64,000 bases of DNA from Brevundimonas sp. SORGH_AS_0993. GTDB taxonomy: Bacteria; Pseudomonadota; Alphaproteobacteria; Caulobacterales; Caulobacteraceae. Location of the stretch: contig NZ_JAUTAH010000001.1 of assembly GCF_030818545.1 (NCBI RefSeq), positions 1,617,001-1,681,000 on the forward strand, in the 5' to 3' direction. The notes under the pieces were generated by a model that saw only the letters and a list, made by a program, of their open reading frames with translations, searched no databases and had not been told where the DNA came from. Shown in pieces: positions 17,706 through 25,453 of the stretch. Position 1 is the stretch's first letter. Each line of letters begins with the position of its first letter. The translations under genes were made by a program, and so were the position numbers.

Positions 17706-18113
17706 TCAGCCGGCGCCGGGCTTGCGGGCGGCCATGCGGATCATGGACATGGACTTCTGGTAGAAGCCGATGGCGGCGTCATAGGCCATGCGGCTCTCGG
17801 CCATCTTCAGCATCTGCTCTTCGACCACCACCGAATTGCCGTCCAGGGTGGTTTCCGAATCGGGGGCATTGGTCGCGTCGAACCGGACCGAGGGCCGCGC
17901 GGGCGCGATATGGGCGGCGTTGGTGCGCGCCATCTGCAGCCCGCCGCCGTTTCTCAGGGCGGCGGCGAAATCGGCCGGCTGCTTCAGGTCGCGGCCGATG
18001 AAGCCCGGCGTGTCGGCGTTGGCGACGTTCTCGGCGATGACCCGCTGACGCGAGTCCAGCCAGTTCAGCCGGCCCTTGATCTGACCCAGCAACGGTATGT
18101 CGGCGACGCCCAT
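17706..18113 (-). CDS. flgB: Flagellar basal-body rod protein FlgB
   Basis: The 135-residue proximal rod protein has the FlgB motifs RQRVIAENVANADTPGFIGR near residues 22-41 and DGNSVVVEEQMLKMAESRM in the C-terminal half. It is the first gene of flgBC-fliE. Its promoter region is shared with the divergent fliO gene and contains CtrA-type sites, consistent with early (class II) flagellar expression. Confidence 0.96.
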   Translation of the reverse strand: MGVADIPLLGQIKGRLNWLDSRQRVIAENVANADTPGFIGRDLKQPADFAAALRNGGGLQMARTNAAHIAPARPSVRFDATNAPDSETTLDGNSVVVEEQMLKMAESRMAYDAAIGFYQKSMSMIRMAARKPGAG

Positions 18114-18166
18114 GGCGGTCTCCCGTGCGGCGCAAAGGCGCGCGATGGGCAGAAAATGCCGCCTGC

Positions 18167-18214
18167 ATGGTTAACAGGCCCTTATCTCAACGCCTCGTTA
18201 ACCGCGGTGGTTAA
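18167..18214. promoter_or_regulatory. Candidate CtrA-binding sites between flgB and fliO
   Basis: TTAACCAT is present on the minus strand at 18167-18174. A perfect palindrome TTAACC-GCGGT-GGTTAA lies at 18198-18214. TTAACC half-sites are the recognised core of CtrA binding in Caulobacter, where early flagellar operons are CtrA-activated. The spacing in the palindrome (9 bp between TTAA cores) differs from the classical 7 bp. Confidence 0.65.
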
Positions 18215-18256
18215 GACTTCGCCCATCGGCGCGAATTGCGCGGGGCCTCTCAGCGT

Positions 18257-18532
18257 ATGAATTTTCTCGATCTCGCCCGCGCCGTCTTCGGCCTGGCCTT
18301 CACCCTGGGGCTGATCGGCCTGGTCGCCTGGGCGACGCGCCGCTACGCGCCCCAGCTTCTGGCCCGACTGAACGCCGAGCGCGGCGCCCGCCGGCTTCAG
18401 GTGGTCGAGACCCTGGTTCTGGACCCCGCCCGTCGCCTGGTCCTGGTCCGCGTCGACGACGAGGAACGACTGATCCTCCTGGGCGAAGGCCGTGAACTGA
18501 TCGAGCCCCGCCAGGTCGGAGGCGGCCAATGA
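18257..18532 (+). CDS. fliO: Flagellar biosynthetic protein FliO
   Basis: The short 91-residue protein has one transmembrane helix near its N-terminus (FGLAFTLGLIGLVAWATRRY) and a cytoplasmic domain RRLQVVETLVLDPARRLVLV and RVDDEERLILLGEG. This is the FliO/MopB pattern. The ATG at 18257 puts the helix near the N-terminus, as usual. It overlaps the fliP start by 4 bp and acts in assembly of the FliPQR export gate. Confidence 0.9.
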   Translation: MNFLDLARAVFGLAFTLGLIGLVAWATRRYAPQLLARLNAERGARRLQVVETLVLDPARRLVLVRVDDEERLILLGEGRELIEPRQVGGGQ

Positions 18533-19341
18533 GGCCCGCCCTCTTCGTCAAGCCGACCGGCCCCGAGCTGAAGCGCGCGGCGGTCCTGTCCCTGTTCACC
18601 ACCCTGGTCTGCCTGGCCTGGCCGGTCGCGGCCCTGGCCCAGCAAGCGGCTCAGGGCGGATCGGCCATCAACATCGACCTGGGCTCGGGCGCGGGGCTGA
18701 CCCAGCGGGTGGTCCAGTTGGTCGGCCTGATGACCGTGCTGTCCCTGGCGCCCTCCATCGTTATCATGACCACCAGCTTCGTGCGAATCGTGGTCGTCCT
18801 GTCCCTGCTGCGAACCGCCCTGGGGCTTCAGCAGTCGCCGCCTAACGCCGTCCTGATCTCCCTGTCCCTGTTCCTCAGCGCCATCGTCATGGCCCCGACC
18901 TGGCAGGACGCCTATGATTCGGGCATCCGCCCGCTGATGGATCAGCAGATGGAGCTGCCCCAGGCGTTCGATGCGGCGTCCGAACCCGTGAAGACGTTCA
19001 TGCTGGCCCAGGTGGACCGCGGCGACCTGGCCCTGTTCACCCGGCTCAGCAAGATTTCGCCGCCCCAGAACGTGCAGGAGCTCCCCCTGCGGGTGGTCAC
19101 GCCGGCCTTCATGATCAGCGAGTTGAAGAAGGCGTTCACAATCGGATTTCTTCTTTTCGTTCCGTTCCTTGTGATCGATCTGGTGGTGGCCAGCGTGCTG
19201 ATGTCCATGGGTATGATGATGCTGCCGCCGGTGGTCGTCTCCCTGCCGTTCAAGCTGATCTTCTTCGTGCTGGTGGACGGCTGGCGACTGGTCGCCGGAA
19301 GCCTGGTCGAGAGCTTCCAGAAGGCGTCGGGAACCGGATAA
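18529..19341 (+). CDS. fliP: Flagellar type III secretion gate protein FliP
   Basis: The 270-residue product carries a cleavable N-terminal leader (LFTTLVCLAWPVAALAQQ), usual for FliP. It has the family signatures MTTSFVRIVVVLSLLRTALG, PPNAVLISLSLFLS and FLLFVPFLVIDLVVASVLMS followed by MGMMMLPPVVVSLPFKLI. FliP forms the core of the export gate in the inner membrane. The start overlaps the fliO stop (ATGA). Confidence 0.97.
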   Translation: MRPALFVKPTGPELKRAAVLSLFTTLVCLAWPVAALAQQAAQGGSAINIDLGSGAGLTQRVVQLVGLMTVLSLAPSIVIMTTSFVRIVVVLSLLRTALGLQQSPPNAVLISLSLFLSAIVMAPTWQDAYDSGIRPLMDQQMELPQAFDAASEPVKTFMLAQVDRGDLALFTRLSKISPPQNVQELPLRVVTPAFMISELKKAFTIGFLLFVPFLVIDLVVASVLMSMGMMMLPPVVVSLPFKLIFFVLVDGWRLVAGSLVESFQKASGTG

Positions 19342-19457
19342 TCCCCGGCCCTGCTGGGGTTGTCGCAGCATCGGCGCTTGCAAAGCCGTGCAAAATCCGT
19401 GTTGATCCCCCGGTCCTCGCCCGGTCTCGGGCGATCAAAACACTGGAAACGCTTCTT

Positions 19458-19736
19458 ATGACCACTCAAGCCGAACTGATCGCCGCCGTCGCCAAGGACG
19501 CCGGTGTCTCGCAGGCCGACGCCGGCAAGGTTCTGACGGCCATCGTCGAGAACATCCACAAGTCCCTGAAGTCGGGCGGCGACGTCCGCATCTCGAACCT
19601 GGGCGTCTTCGACACCGCCGAGCGCGCCGAGCGCGAAGGCCGCAACCCGGCCACCGGCGCGACCATCAAGATCGCCGCCTCCAAGGCCGTGCGCTTCCGC
19701 GTCTCCAAGCCGCTGAAGGACGCCGTCAACGGCTAA
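19458..19736 (+). CDS. HU family DNA-binding protein
   Basis: The 92-residue nucleoid protein has the HU/IHF fold: ELIAAVAKDAGVSQADAGKV at the N-terminus, then GGDVRISNLGVFDTAERAER, and the DNA-intercalating arm GRNPATGATIKIAASKAVRF. The RNPATG tip with Pro is conserved. It is probably a homodimeric HU rather than IHF. It has its own upstream region after fliP and is followed by a strong terminator, so it is a single-gene unit. Confidence 0.95.
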   Translation: MTTQAELIAAVAKDAGVSQADAGKVLTAIVENIHKSLKSGGDVRISNLGVFDTAERAEREGRNPATGATIKIAASKAVRFRVSKPLKDAVNG

Positions 19737-19773
19737 GCCTTTTCGATCCCGATCGGGATCGAGCAAAGCTCTG

Positions 19774-19812
19774 ACGGGCGGAGGTCGCGGCGCGATCTCC
19801 GCCCGTTTTCGT
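19774..19812 (+). terminator. Rho-independent terminator after the HU gene
   Basis: ACGGGCGGAG at 19774-19783 pairs with CTCCGCCCGT at 19797-19806 and is followed by TTTCGTTT. It lies between the HU gene and the convergent TPR gene. Confidence 0.85.
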
Positions 19813-19825
19813 TTCCGGAGATCGG

Positions 19826-22666
19826 TCAGGCGGCGGGTTTGGCCGCTGCGTCCCTGCGGAACGCCTGTTTGGCGCTGTTGACCCAGCCCACGAAGGTGTC
19901 GGCCTGGCTGGACAGATTGGCGAAGTCGCCCACGCCCGCCACGCCGGACAGATTGTCGTCCAGGGCCACGCGGATCGCCGCCCCCGACCGCGCGCCGGCG
20001 ATGAAGGACGAATAGCGCGCGTTCAGCCTTTGCAGCGATGCGCGCTCCCCCGCCAGCGAATAGCCCACGCCCGCCCGGATCAGCCAGCTTTCCTCGGCCG
20101 GCGTCAGCGGCGTCGGCGTCTTGTAGCGTTCGCCCAGACGCGCCTCGTAGATCGGAGCCGCCTCGCCCCACTTCTGCTGCTTCCAGACAATGTCGGCCCG
20201 CACCTCGCGCGCCGGGGCCGACTGATCCTTGTCCAGCACCTCCAGCGCGTGGTCGAACCGGCCCAGGTCCATCAGGGCGCGGGCCTCCAGCGCGCGACGC
20301 TCGCTGTTCATGGCGGCTGGCAGAAGGGTGGTGCGCGATCCCCAGATGGCCTGCAACGCCTTCTCGGGCTGGCGGTCCATCAGATAGACGGTGGCCAGGT
20401 TGGTGGCGACCTGGGCCTTGGCCACCCCGTCCAGCCGCTCGTCCACCTGATGCTTCAGCAGTTCGGCGGCCTGGTCCAGCAGGTCCACGTCGATCAGGCG
20501 GCGCGACAGGCGGCGCACCATCTCGTCCCCGTCGGCCCCGATCGGCGTCAGTTCGCGGAAGTCGTAGAACAGGGCCAGGGCCTGCACCGGCTGCAGCCCG
20601 TCGGCGGCCCCTTCCAGGAACAGGGCGCGGAAGGCGTCAGACTGATCCTGCTGGATTTCGGCCGCGCCCGGAATGTCGGCCATCCGCTTGCCGGCGCTGC
20701 GCAGGGCGTCCAGCGCCTCGCGGTAGCGGCCCTGTTGCAGATAGATGTTCGACAGTTTGCGGATCACCGCCATTTCGGTCGCGTCGCCGCGCCAGCGCCA
20801 CTTCAGCAGCTCCAGCCGCTGGGCCGCCTGGTCGGGGGTGATGGCGCCCTTGTCCAGCTCCAGGGTCACGGCCCCCAGTTTGGCGGGGGTGGCGACCCCG
20901 TCGAGAGAGGCGCGCGACACGGCCTTGTAGATGCCCAGCGCCCGGTCCTTGTCGCCCGTCATCTCGAACAGCCGCGCCTGCACCAGTCGCGCCGCCAGCT
21001 GGTCGGCCGCAGGGGCGTCCTGGCTGAAGACATAGGCCAGCAGTTTCTGCGCGGCGGGCAGGTCGCCCAGTTGCACCGCCGCCAGGGCGTGGGCCGTGCC
21101 GAACCGCGCGCGCCAGACCTTGGGAAAGCTGTCGATGGCCGTGGCGCCGGCGGCGAAGTTGCGCCGCGCCCCCTCCCAGTCGCCCTGTTCGGCGGCGATA
21201 TAGCCCTGCCAGACGCGGGCGGACGGGTCGTCGGACAGGCCCCCGATGGCGAAGTCGGCCTGGGCCTCCTCCAAGCGGCCGACCCCGACGCGGGCGGCGC
21301 CGCGCAGCCCGCGCACCTCGGGCTCGCCCTGAAGGTTCGGCGCCTTGGCGATCAGGGCGTTCAGTACGCCGATCGCTTCGTAGTTCAGGTTCGATCCGAC
21401 CAGAAAGCGCGCCAGGGCCAGCCGCGCCTCGATCGGGGCGCGCGGATTGTCGTCGGCCGCCAGGGTCTCCTGCGCCGCCGCATCCTGCAACCGACGATAA
21501 CGGTCGGAAAAGCCCGCCTCGCCCACGGCCGCCCAGTCTTCCAGGATCAGGGCCGGGCGGGCGGCCCGGCGCGGCGCGTCCGGCGCCTGATCGCCCGTCT
21601 CCAGGGCGGCGGACGGCGCCGACAGGGTCAGGCCGTTCGGCCGGCTGATCGTGACCAGGTCGCCGTCGGCCTCCACCCTCAGATCGTCGGTCGGCGTCTC
21701 GACGGCCAGGCCCTGCGCCGTCGGGATCAGGGTCAGATCGACGGTGGAACGTTGGCCCGCGAACCCCTTGCCCGGCGCCAGGGCCGTGACGGCGGCGAAT
21801 CGGTCGCCCACCAGGGGGTCGGTCAGCCAGACGGTCTTGGTCGCCCCGGCCATGCGCGCCACCAGCGCCGCAGAGCCGTCGTCGGCCCGGTTCACCTCGA
21901 CCTCCTGGCTCACGCCGGCCACGCCGCCGATGGTCACGCTCCAGGTTCCGCCCTGCCCCTCGGCCGCGACGGCCAGGCCGTCCGGCGCCGCGATCCGCAC
22001 GGCGGTGTAGTCGGGGCCCGCCGCCCAGCGCGCGTCCTTGGCCGGCCCCAGGGCCTTGGCGCCCGTCATGTCCATCCGGGCGGCGGCGTCGAACACGATC
22101 CAGACCGCCTCGCCCCGGCGGAAGACGGCGGCCCCCACCGGCGCGCCCCACTGGAAGGTCAGGACGGTCTTTTCGGGACTGGACACGGCGCGCACCGGCA
22201 CGACCGACGGGGTCGCGGGTTTTGCGGCCTCAGCCGTCTCGGGCGCCTTGCCGGGGGCGTAGAGGTTCAGCCAGACCGCCCCGTCCGCCACGCCCGAGCG
22301 GGCTTCCGCGCCGGGGGCCAGGGTGATGACCAGGTCCGTGCCGCCGCCGCGCGCCATGCGCGTTTCGACCCCCTTCACCGCCGGCGGCGGGTCGACCTTC
22401 AGGCGCGAGACGTCGGGCGCGGCGTTGACGCCCAACCGGACCACCACCTGGTCGCCGTCGCGGCTGACGCGAGAGCGCGCGCCGATGACGCCGCCGAACT
22501 CGACCCGGGTAAAGTCGCCGGTCTGGCCGATGTCGATCGACAGGGGATCGCGTCCGCGACCGGCCTCCTGGGCCAGGGGGGCCAGGGGCGCAAAGGCGAC
22601 GGCGCCGGCCGCGGCGGCGGCCACGGTCGTCTTCAGAATGCGCTTGCTGTGCGGAGCCCCGGACAT
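19826..22666 (-). CDS. Large tetratricopeptide-repeat envelope protein
   Basis: The 946-residue protein begins with a signal or membrane-anchor segment (RILKTTVAAAAAGAVAFAPL followed by APLAQEAG). A beta-rich N-terminal third follows (TRVEFGGVIGARSRVSRDGD and related segments) that recalls AMIN-like surface-binding domains. From about residue 400 there are helical TPR units, for example ARLALARFLVGSNLNYEAIG, NIYLQQGRYREALDALRSAG and NLATVYLMDRQPEKALQAIW. This suggests a periplasmic scaffold. Possible CtrA-like TTAA-N6-TTAA lies at 22695-22708, just upstream of the start. Function is not known; the nearby flagellar genes are the only hint of a role in motility or polarity. Confidence 0.8.
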   Translation of the reverse strand: MSGAPHSKRILKTTVAAAAAGAVAFAPLAPLAQEAGRGRDPLSIDIGQTGDFTRVEFGGVIGARSRVSRDGDQVVVRLGVNAAPDVSRLKVDPPPAVKGVETRMARGGGTDLVITLAPGAEARSGVADGAVWLNLYAPGKAPETAEAAKPATPSVVPVRAVSSPEKTVLTFQWGAPVGAAVFRRGEAVWIVFDAAARMDMTGAKALGPAKDARWAAGPDYTAVRIAAPDGLAVAAEGQGGTWSVTIGGVAGVSQEVEVNRADDGSAALVARMAGATKTVWLTDPLVGDRFAAVTALAPGKGFAGQRSTVDLTLIPTAQGLAVETPTDDLRVEADGDLVTISRPNGLTLSAPSAALETGDQAPDAPRRAARPALILEDWAAVGEAGFSDRYRRLQDAAAQETLAADDNPRAPIEARLALARFLVGSNLNYEAIGVLNALIAKAPNLQGEPEVRGLRGAARVGVGRLEEAQADFAIGGLSDDPSARVWQGYIAAEQGDWEGARRNFAAGATAIDSFPKVWRARFGTAHALAAVQLGDLPAAQKLLAYVFSQDAPAADQLAARLVQARLFEMTGDKDRALGIYKAVSRASLDGVATPAKLGAVTLELDKGAITPDQAAQRLELLKWRWRGDATEMAVIRKLSNIYLQQGRYREALDALRSAGKRMADIPGAAEIQQDQSDAFRALFLEGAADGLQPVQALALFYDFRELTPIGADGDEMVRRLSRRLIDVDLLDQAAELLKHQVDERLDGVAKAQVATNLATVYLMDRQPEKALQAIWGSRTTLLPAAMNSERRALEARALMDLGRFDHALEVLDKDQSAPAREVRADIVWKQQKWGEAAPIYEARLGERYKTPTPLTPAEESWLIRAGVGYSLAGERASLQRLNARYSSFIAGARSGAAIRVALDDNLSGVAGVGDFANLSSQADTFVGWVNSAKQAFRRDAAAKPAA

Positions 22667-22791
22667 ATCCTCCGACCCATGCCCTCAAAGCCCTTTAATC
22701 GCAGTTAACCGCGTCCGTCCGTCATGACGTCCCGCCGCTTGGACAAGTCGCCCACGCGACAAGACGGCGCCAGACGCGCATAGTGTCCCGC

Positions 22792-23181
22792 ATGACCGAC
22801 TATCCGCGCCTCAGCACCCTGAAGACCGGCCTGGCCTGCCGGTGTCCGCGTTGCGGGAAGGGCGCCCTGTTCAAGGGTTATCTGACGCTCAGGACCGAAT
22901 GTCCCGAGTGCGGTCTCAGCTACGGCTTCGCCGATCCGGCGGACGGCCCGGCCTTCTTCGTGATGACGGCGGTGGGTCTGGTCGGCATGATCCTGCTGAT
23001 GGCGTTCGACTTCATCGTCCACCCGCCCATCTGGGTCCACGGCGTCGTGACCCTGCCGATCCTGGTGGCGATGTGCATGGGGTGCCTGCGCCCCTTCAAG
23101 GCTTGGCTGGTCGCCGAACAATATGTCCACAAGGCCGCCCCGCCCGAGTTCTCCTCCAACGGCAAGCACGGCCCCTACTAG
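22792..23181 (+). CDS. DUF983 domain-containing membrane protein
   Basis: The ~129-residue protein has two zinc-ribbon-like Cys pairs, CPRCGKGALFKGYLTL and CPECGLSYGFADPADGPAFF, then two transmembrane helices (FVMTAVGLVGMILLMAF and VTLPILVAMCMGCLRPF). This is the DUF983 pattern, often found near cytochrome oxidase genes, although none is seen here. ATG 22792 is preferred to the GTG at 22783. Its 3' end overlaps the convergent nucleotidyltransferase gene by 4 bp. Confidence 0.88.
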   Translation: MTDYPRLSTLKTGLACRCPRCGKGALFKGYLTLRTECPECGLSYGFADPADGPAFFVMTAVGLVGMILLMAFDFIVHPPIWVHGVVTLPILVAMCMGCLRPFKAWLVAEQYVHKAAPPEFSSNGKHGPY

Positions 23182-23753
23182 GTTTCGATCACCGTCAGTT
23201 CGGGCCAGCGGGCGCGGGCGCTGTCGATGGCCCTGGCCCAGCCCTTGGCGCGCGGCCGGGTCGGATTGGGCCGGATCGTCAGGGCGAAGACGTCTTCCAG
23301 GCCGAAAGGCGCCGCGACCGTGATCCGGTCGTCCGGCTCCAGCCGCACCCCCACCGCAAAGGCCGGCGCCACGAACCGGCCCAGCGCCGCATCGGTCGCG
23401 GTCACGGCCTCATAGGGTTCGCCGAACCGGCCCTGGAACCATAGATGGACCCGCGCCTGGTTGCGAACCTCCACCTGGCTGCGCAGCGGCTCTTCGAAGG
23501 CGGCGGCGACGCGCCGGATGACCGCGTCCTCGGCCTCCCAGGACAGGTCCGAGGCGTCGAAATAGGCCAGGTCGTAATCCTTGACGCCATAGCCGTGCGG
23601 CCGGCCCGTCTGGGCGTTCCACACCGCCTGATAGACCGCGCCCGACACCAACCGCCAGTCGGGCAGGTCCAGCGCCCGCACCGTGGTCAGCACCTGCATC
23701 AGCCCCGGATCGGCGCGCACGATGGCGGCCAGTTCCGCTTCAAGATCGCTCAT
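23178..23753 (-). CDS. Nucleotidyltransferase family protein (NTP_transf_6-like)
   Basis: The 191-residue protein has [20 protein letters not shown] (active-site loop G-A/G-x-Y/F), [20 protein letters not shown] with the paired acidic residues, and [20 protein letters not shown]. This is the pattern of the COG3575/DUF925 nucleotidyltransferase-like family. Substrate unknown. Its start overlaps the 3' end of thiD by 4 bp, so the two are probably cotranscribed. Confidence 0.87.
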   Translation of the reverse strand: MSDLEAELAAIVRADPGLMQVLTTVRALDLPDWRLVSGAVYQAVWNAQTGRPHGYGVKDYDLAYFDASDLSWEAEDAVIRRVAAAFEEPLRSQVEVRNQARVHLWFQGRFGEPYEAVTATDAALGRFVAPAFAVGVRLEPDDRITVAAPFGLEDVFALTIRPNPTRPRAKGWARAIDSARARWPELTVIET

Positions 23754-24538
23754 CCGCGCACAGGCCAGGCGTGATCCAGAGGGCCGTGGCCGGCGCCCAG
23801 GCCGGGCGCCCGGCGGATGGCCTCGCCGACATAGGCCCAGGCTTCGGCGACCACGACCTCCAGCGGCCGCCCCATCGCCAGTCCCGCCGCGCAGGCGCTG
23901 GCCAGGGTGCAGCCGGTGCCGTGGGTGTGGCGGGTGTCGATCCGCTCGGCCTCCAGCACCGTCTCCCCTTCGGGCGTCATCAGAAGATCGATCACCGTCG
24001 GCCCGTCCACATGCCCCCCCTTCATCAGCACGGCCTGGGCCCCCAGCTTCAGCAGGGCCTCGCCGGCCCGCCTTTGACCGTCAAGGTCGCGCACCGGCAG
24101 GCCCGTCAGGGCCTCTGCCTCTGGCGCATTGGGGGTCAGAAGCGCGGCGCGCGGGATCATCAGGCGCTTCACCGCCTCGACCGCCGCATCGGGCAACAGG
24201 GAATGCCCCCCCTTGGCCACCATGACCGGATCGACCACGGCGGGGGCCTCGGCCTCGTCCAGCAGGGCGGCGACCGTCTCCACCACCTCGACCGAGCCCA
24301 GCATGCCGGTCTTGACCGCGTCGGTCCCGATGTCCTCCAGCACCGCCCGCGCCTGGGCCGCAATGATCTCCAGCGGCAGAGGATGGACGCCATGAACCCC
24401 CAGGGTGTTCTGCACCGTGATCGCCGTGATCGCCGTGGCGGCGAACCCGCCCATCATCGTCACCGCCTTGATGTCGGCCTGGACGCCCGCGCCGCCGCCC
24501 GAGTCCGACCCCGGCCAGGATCAAGACTCTGCCCATTC
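23750..24538 (-). CDS. thiD: Hydroxymethylpyrimidine/phosphomethylpyrimidine kinase ThiD, frameshifted as read
   Basis: ThiD phosphorylates HMP and HMP-P in thiamine synthesis. The body is clear: [62 protein letters not shown] and [17 protein letters not shown]. The normal N-terminus [20 protein letters not shown] is split between two frames. MGRVLILAG begins at the ATG at 24538, and [16 protein letters not shown] continues one frame over. Removing one base from the C-run at 24511-24514 (GGGG to GGG on the coding strand) restores a normal protein of about 262 residues. The uninterrupted frame alone would start at 24463 and lack the substrate-binding N-terminus. It is followed by the nucleotidyltransferase gene. 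Confidence 0.9.
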
Positions 24539-24541
24539 CTT

Positions 24542-24626
24542 TTCCGCTACCGCCGCCCGCGCGGCGGGCGTCTGCTTCAGCGGGCGTTCCGCTACCGCCG
24601 CCCGCGCGGCGGGCGTCTGCTTCAGC
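24542..24626. repeat. Two tandem 40-bp repeats with a GC hairpin, upstream of thiD
   Basis: A 40-bp unit at 24542-24581 is repeated at 24587-24626 (period 45). Each starts TTCCGCTACCGCCGCCCGCG and ends GTCTGCTTCAGC. Each contains CGCCCGC-GCG-GCGGGCG, a 7-bp stem with a 3-nt loop. They fill the gap between the small multidrug-resistance gene and thiD and resemble REP-type intergenic elements. Confidence 0.75.
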
Positions 24627-24631
24627 AAGGC

Positions 24632-24976
24632 TCATGCGTGCGTTCCGGAAAACAGCTTCAGCCCCACGATCCCGGCCACGATCAGCAGGATGCACACCGC
24701 CCGCACCGCCGTCGCCGGCTCGTCATAGACGACGATCCCGACCAGGGCCGCGCCCACCGCCCCGATGCCGGTCCAGATGGCGTAGGCCGTGCCGATCGGC
24801 AGCTTCTGGCTGGCGACCCACAGCAGGGCCATGCTGGCCGCCAGGGCGGTCAGCACGCCCAGCGAGGTCAGCGGCCTTTGCGGGCTGACGTTCTTCAGGC
24901 CGGACGCCCACAGAACTTCCAACAGACCAGCGACGACCAGCGTCGCCCACGGATTGATCGACAGAATCCAGGACAT
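24632..24976 (-). CDS. SMR-family transporter, SugE/Gdx-like
   Basis: The ~114-residue four-helix protein starts at the ATG at 24976 (MSWILSINPWATLVVAGLLE followed by VLWASGLK), with the membrane-embedded Glu and W-x-x-G-L-K typical of the SugE/Gdx branch. Later helices read SMALLWVASQKLPIGTAYAI, WTGIGAVGAALVGIVVYDEP and AVCILLIVAGIVGLKLFS. Gdx proteins export guanidinium; no guanidine riboswitch was seen, and only about 50 bp separate it from the upstream gene. It follows the DUF486 gene in the same direction. Quaternary ammonium export is the alternative. Confidence 0.87.
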   Translation of the reverse strand: MSWILSINPWATLVVAGLLEVLWASGLKNVSPQRPLTSLGVLTALAASMALLWVASQKLPIGTAYAIWTGIGAVGAALVGIVVYDEPATAVRAVCILLIVAGIVGLKLFSGTHA

Positions 24977-25024
24977 CGTAATCAGATGGCCCAGCCCGTC
25001 CACGGGGGCAAGGGGCCGCGCCGC

Positions 25025-25387
25025 CTATCCGCCCAGCGGCCCCTTGAAGATGAAAAAGGCGCCCAGGCCGATGAAGGCGAAGCCGACCAGATGGTTCACT
25101 GTCAGCTTCTCGCCCAGGTACAGCACAGAAAACCCCGCGAAGACGATCAGGGTGATCACCTCCTGCATCGTCTTCAGCTCGGCGGCCGAATAGACCTGAT
25201 GCCCGATCCGGTTGGCCGGCACCGCCAGCCAGTATTCGAAAAAGGCGATGCCCCAGCTGGCGATCACCAGCAGCCATAGCGGCTTGTGATCGAACTTCAG
25301 ATGCCCGTACCAGGCGAAGGTCATGAAGACGTTCGACAGGGCCAGCATGAAGATGGGCGCGATATAGGGGATCAGGGTCGGGGGCAT
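25025..25387 (-). CDS. DMT-superfamily DUF486 membrane protein
   Basis: The 120-residue protein has four hydrophobic segments and the DUF486 core FMTFAWYGHLKFDHKPLWLL, FFEYWLAVPANRIGHQVYSA and LKTMQEVITLIVFAGFSVLY followed by LGEKLTVNHLVGF. Function is unknown; it is a half-size DMT-type protein of the same scale as the adjacent SMR protein. Confidence 0.9.
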   Translation of the reverse strand: MPPTLIPYIAPIFMLALSNVFMTFAWYGHLKFDHKPLWLLVIASWGIAFFEYWLAVPANRIGHQVYSAAELKTMQEVITLIVFAGFSVLYLGEKLTVNHLVGFAFIGLGAFFIFKGPLGG

Positions 25388-25453
25388 GGGGTCGGGGCCG
25401 CGTTGGTGTTCCGCCCCGCCATAGCCCAGCCGCGACGCTAGGTCGCGGGTCTT

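Noticed and set aside
20030..22708. An 892-codon plus-strand open frame opposite the TPR gene
   Set aside because: It is an antisense shadow produced by GC-rich codon bias; the product is Arg/Gln/Gly-rich with no domain, whereas the minus strand encodes clear TPR helices.
24900..25030. Guanidine riboswitch upstream of the SugE/Gdx-like gene
   Set aside because: Only about 50 bp are free and no conserved guanidine-I core was visible.
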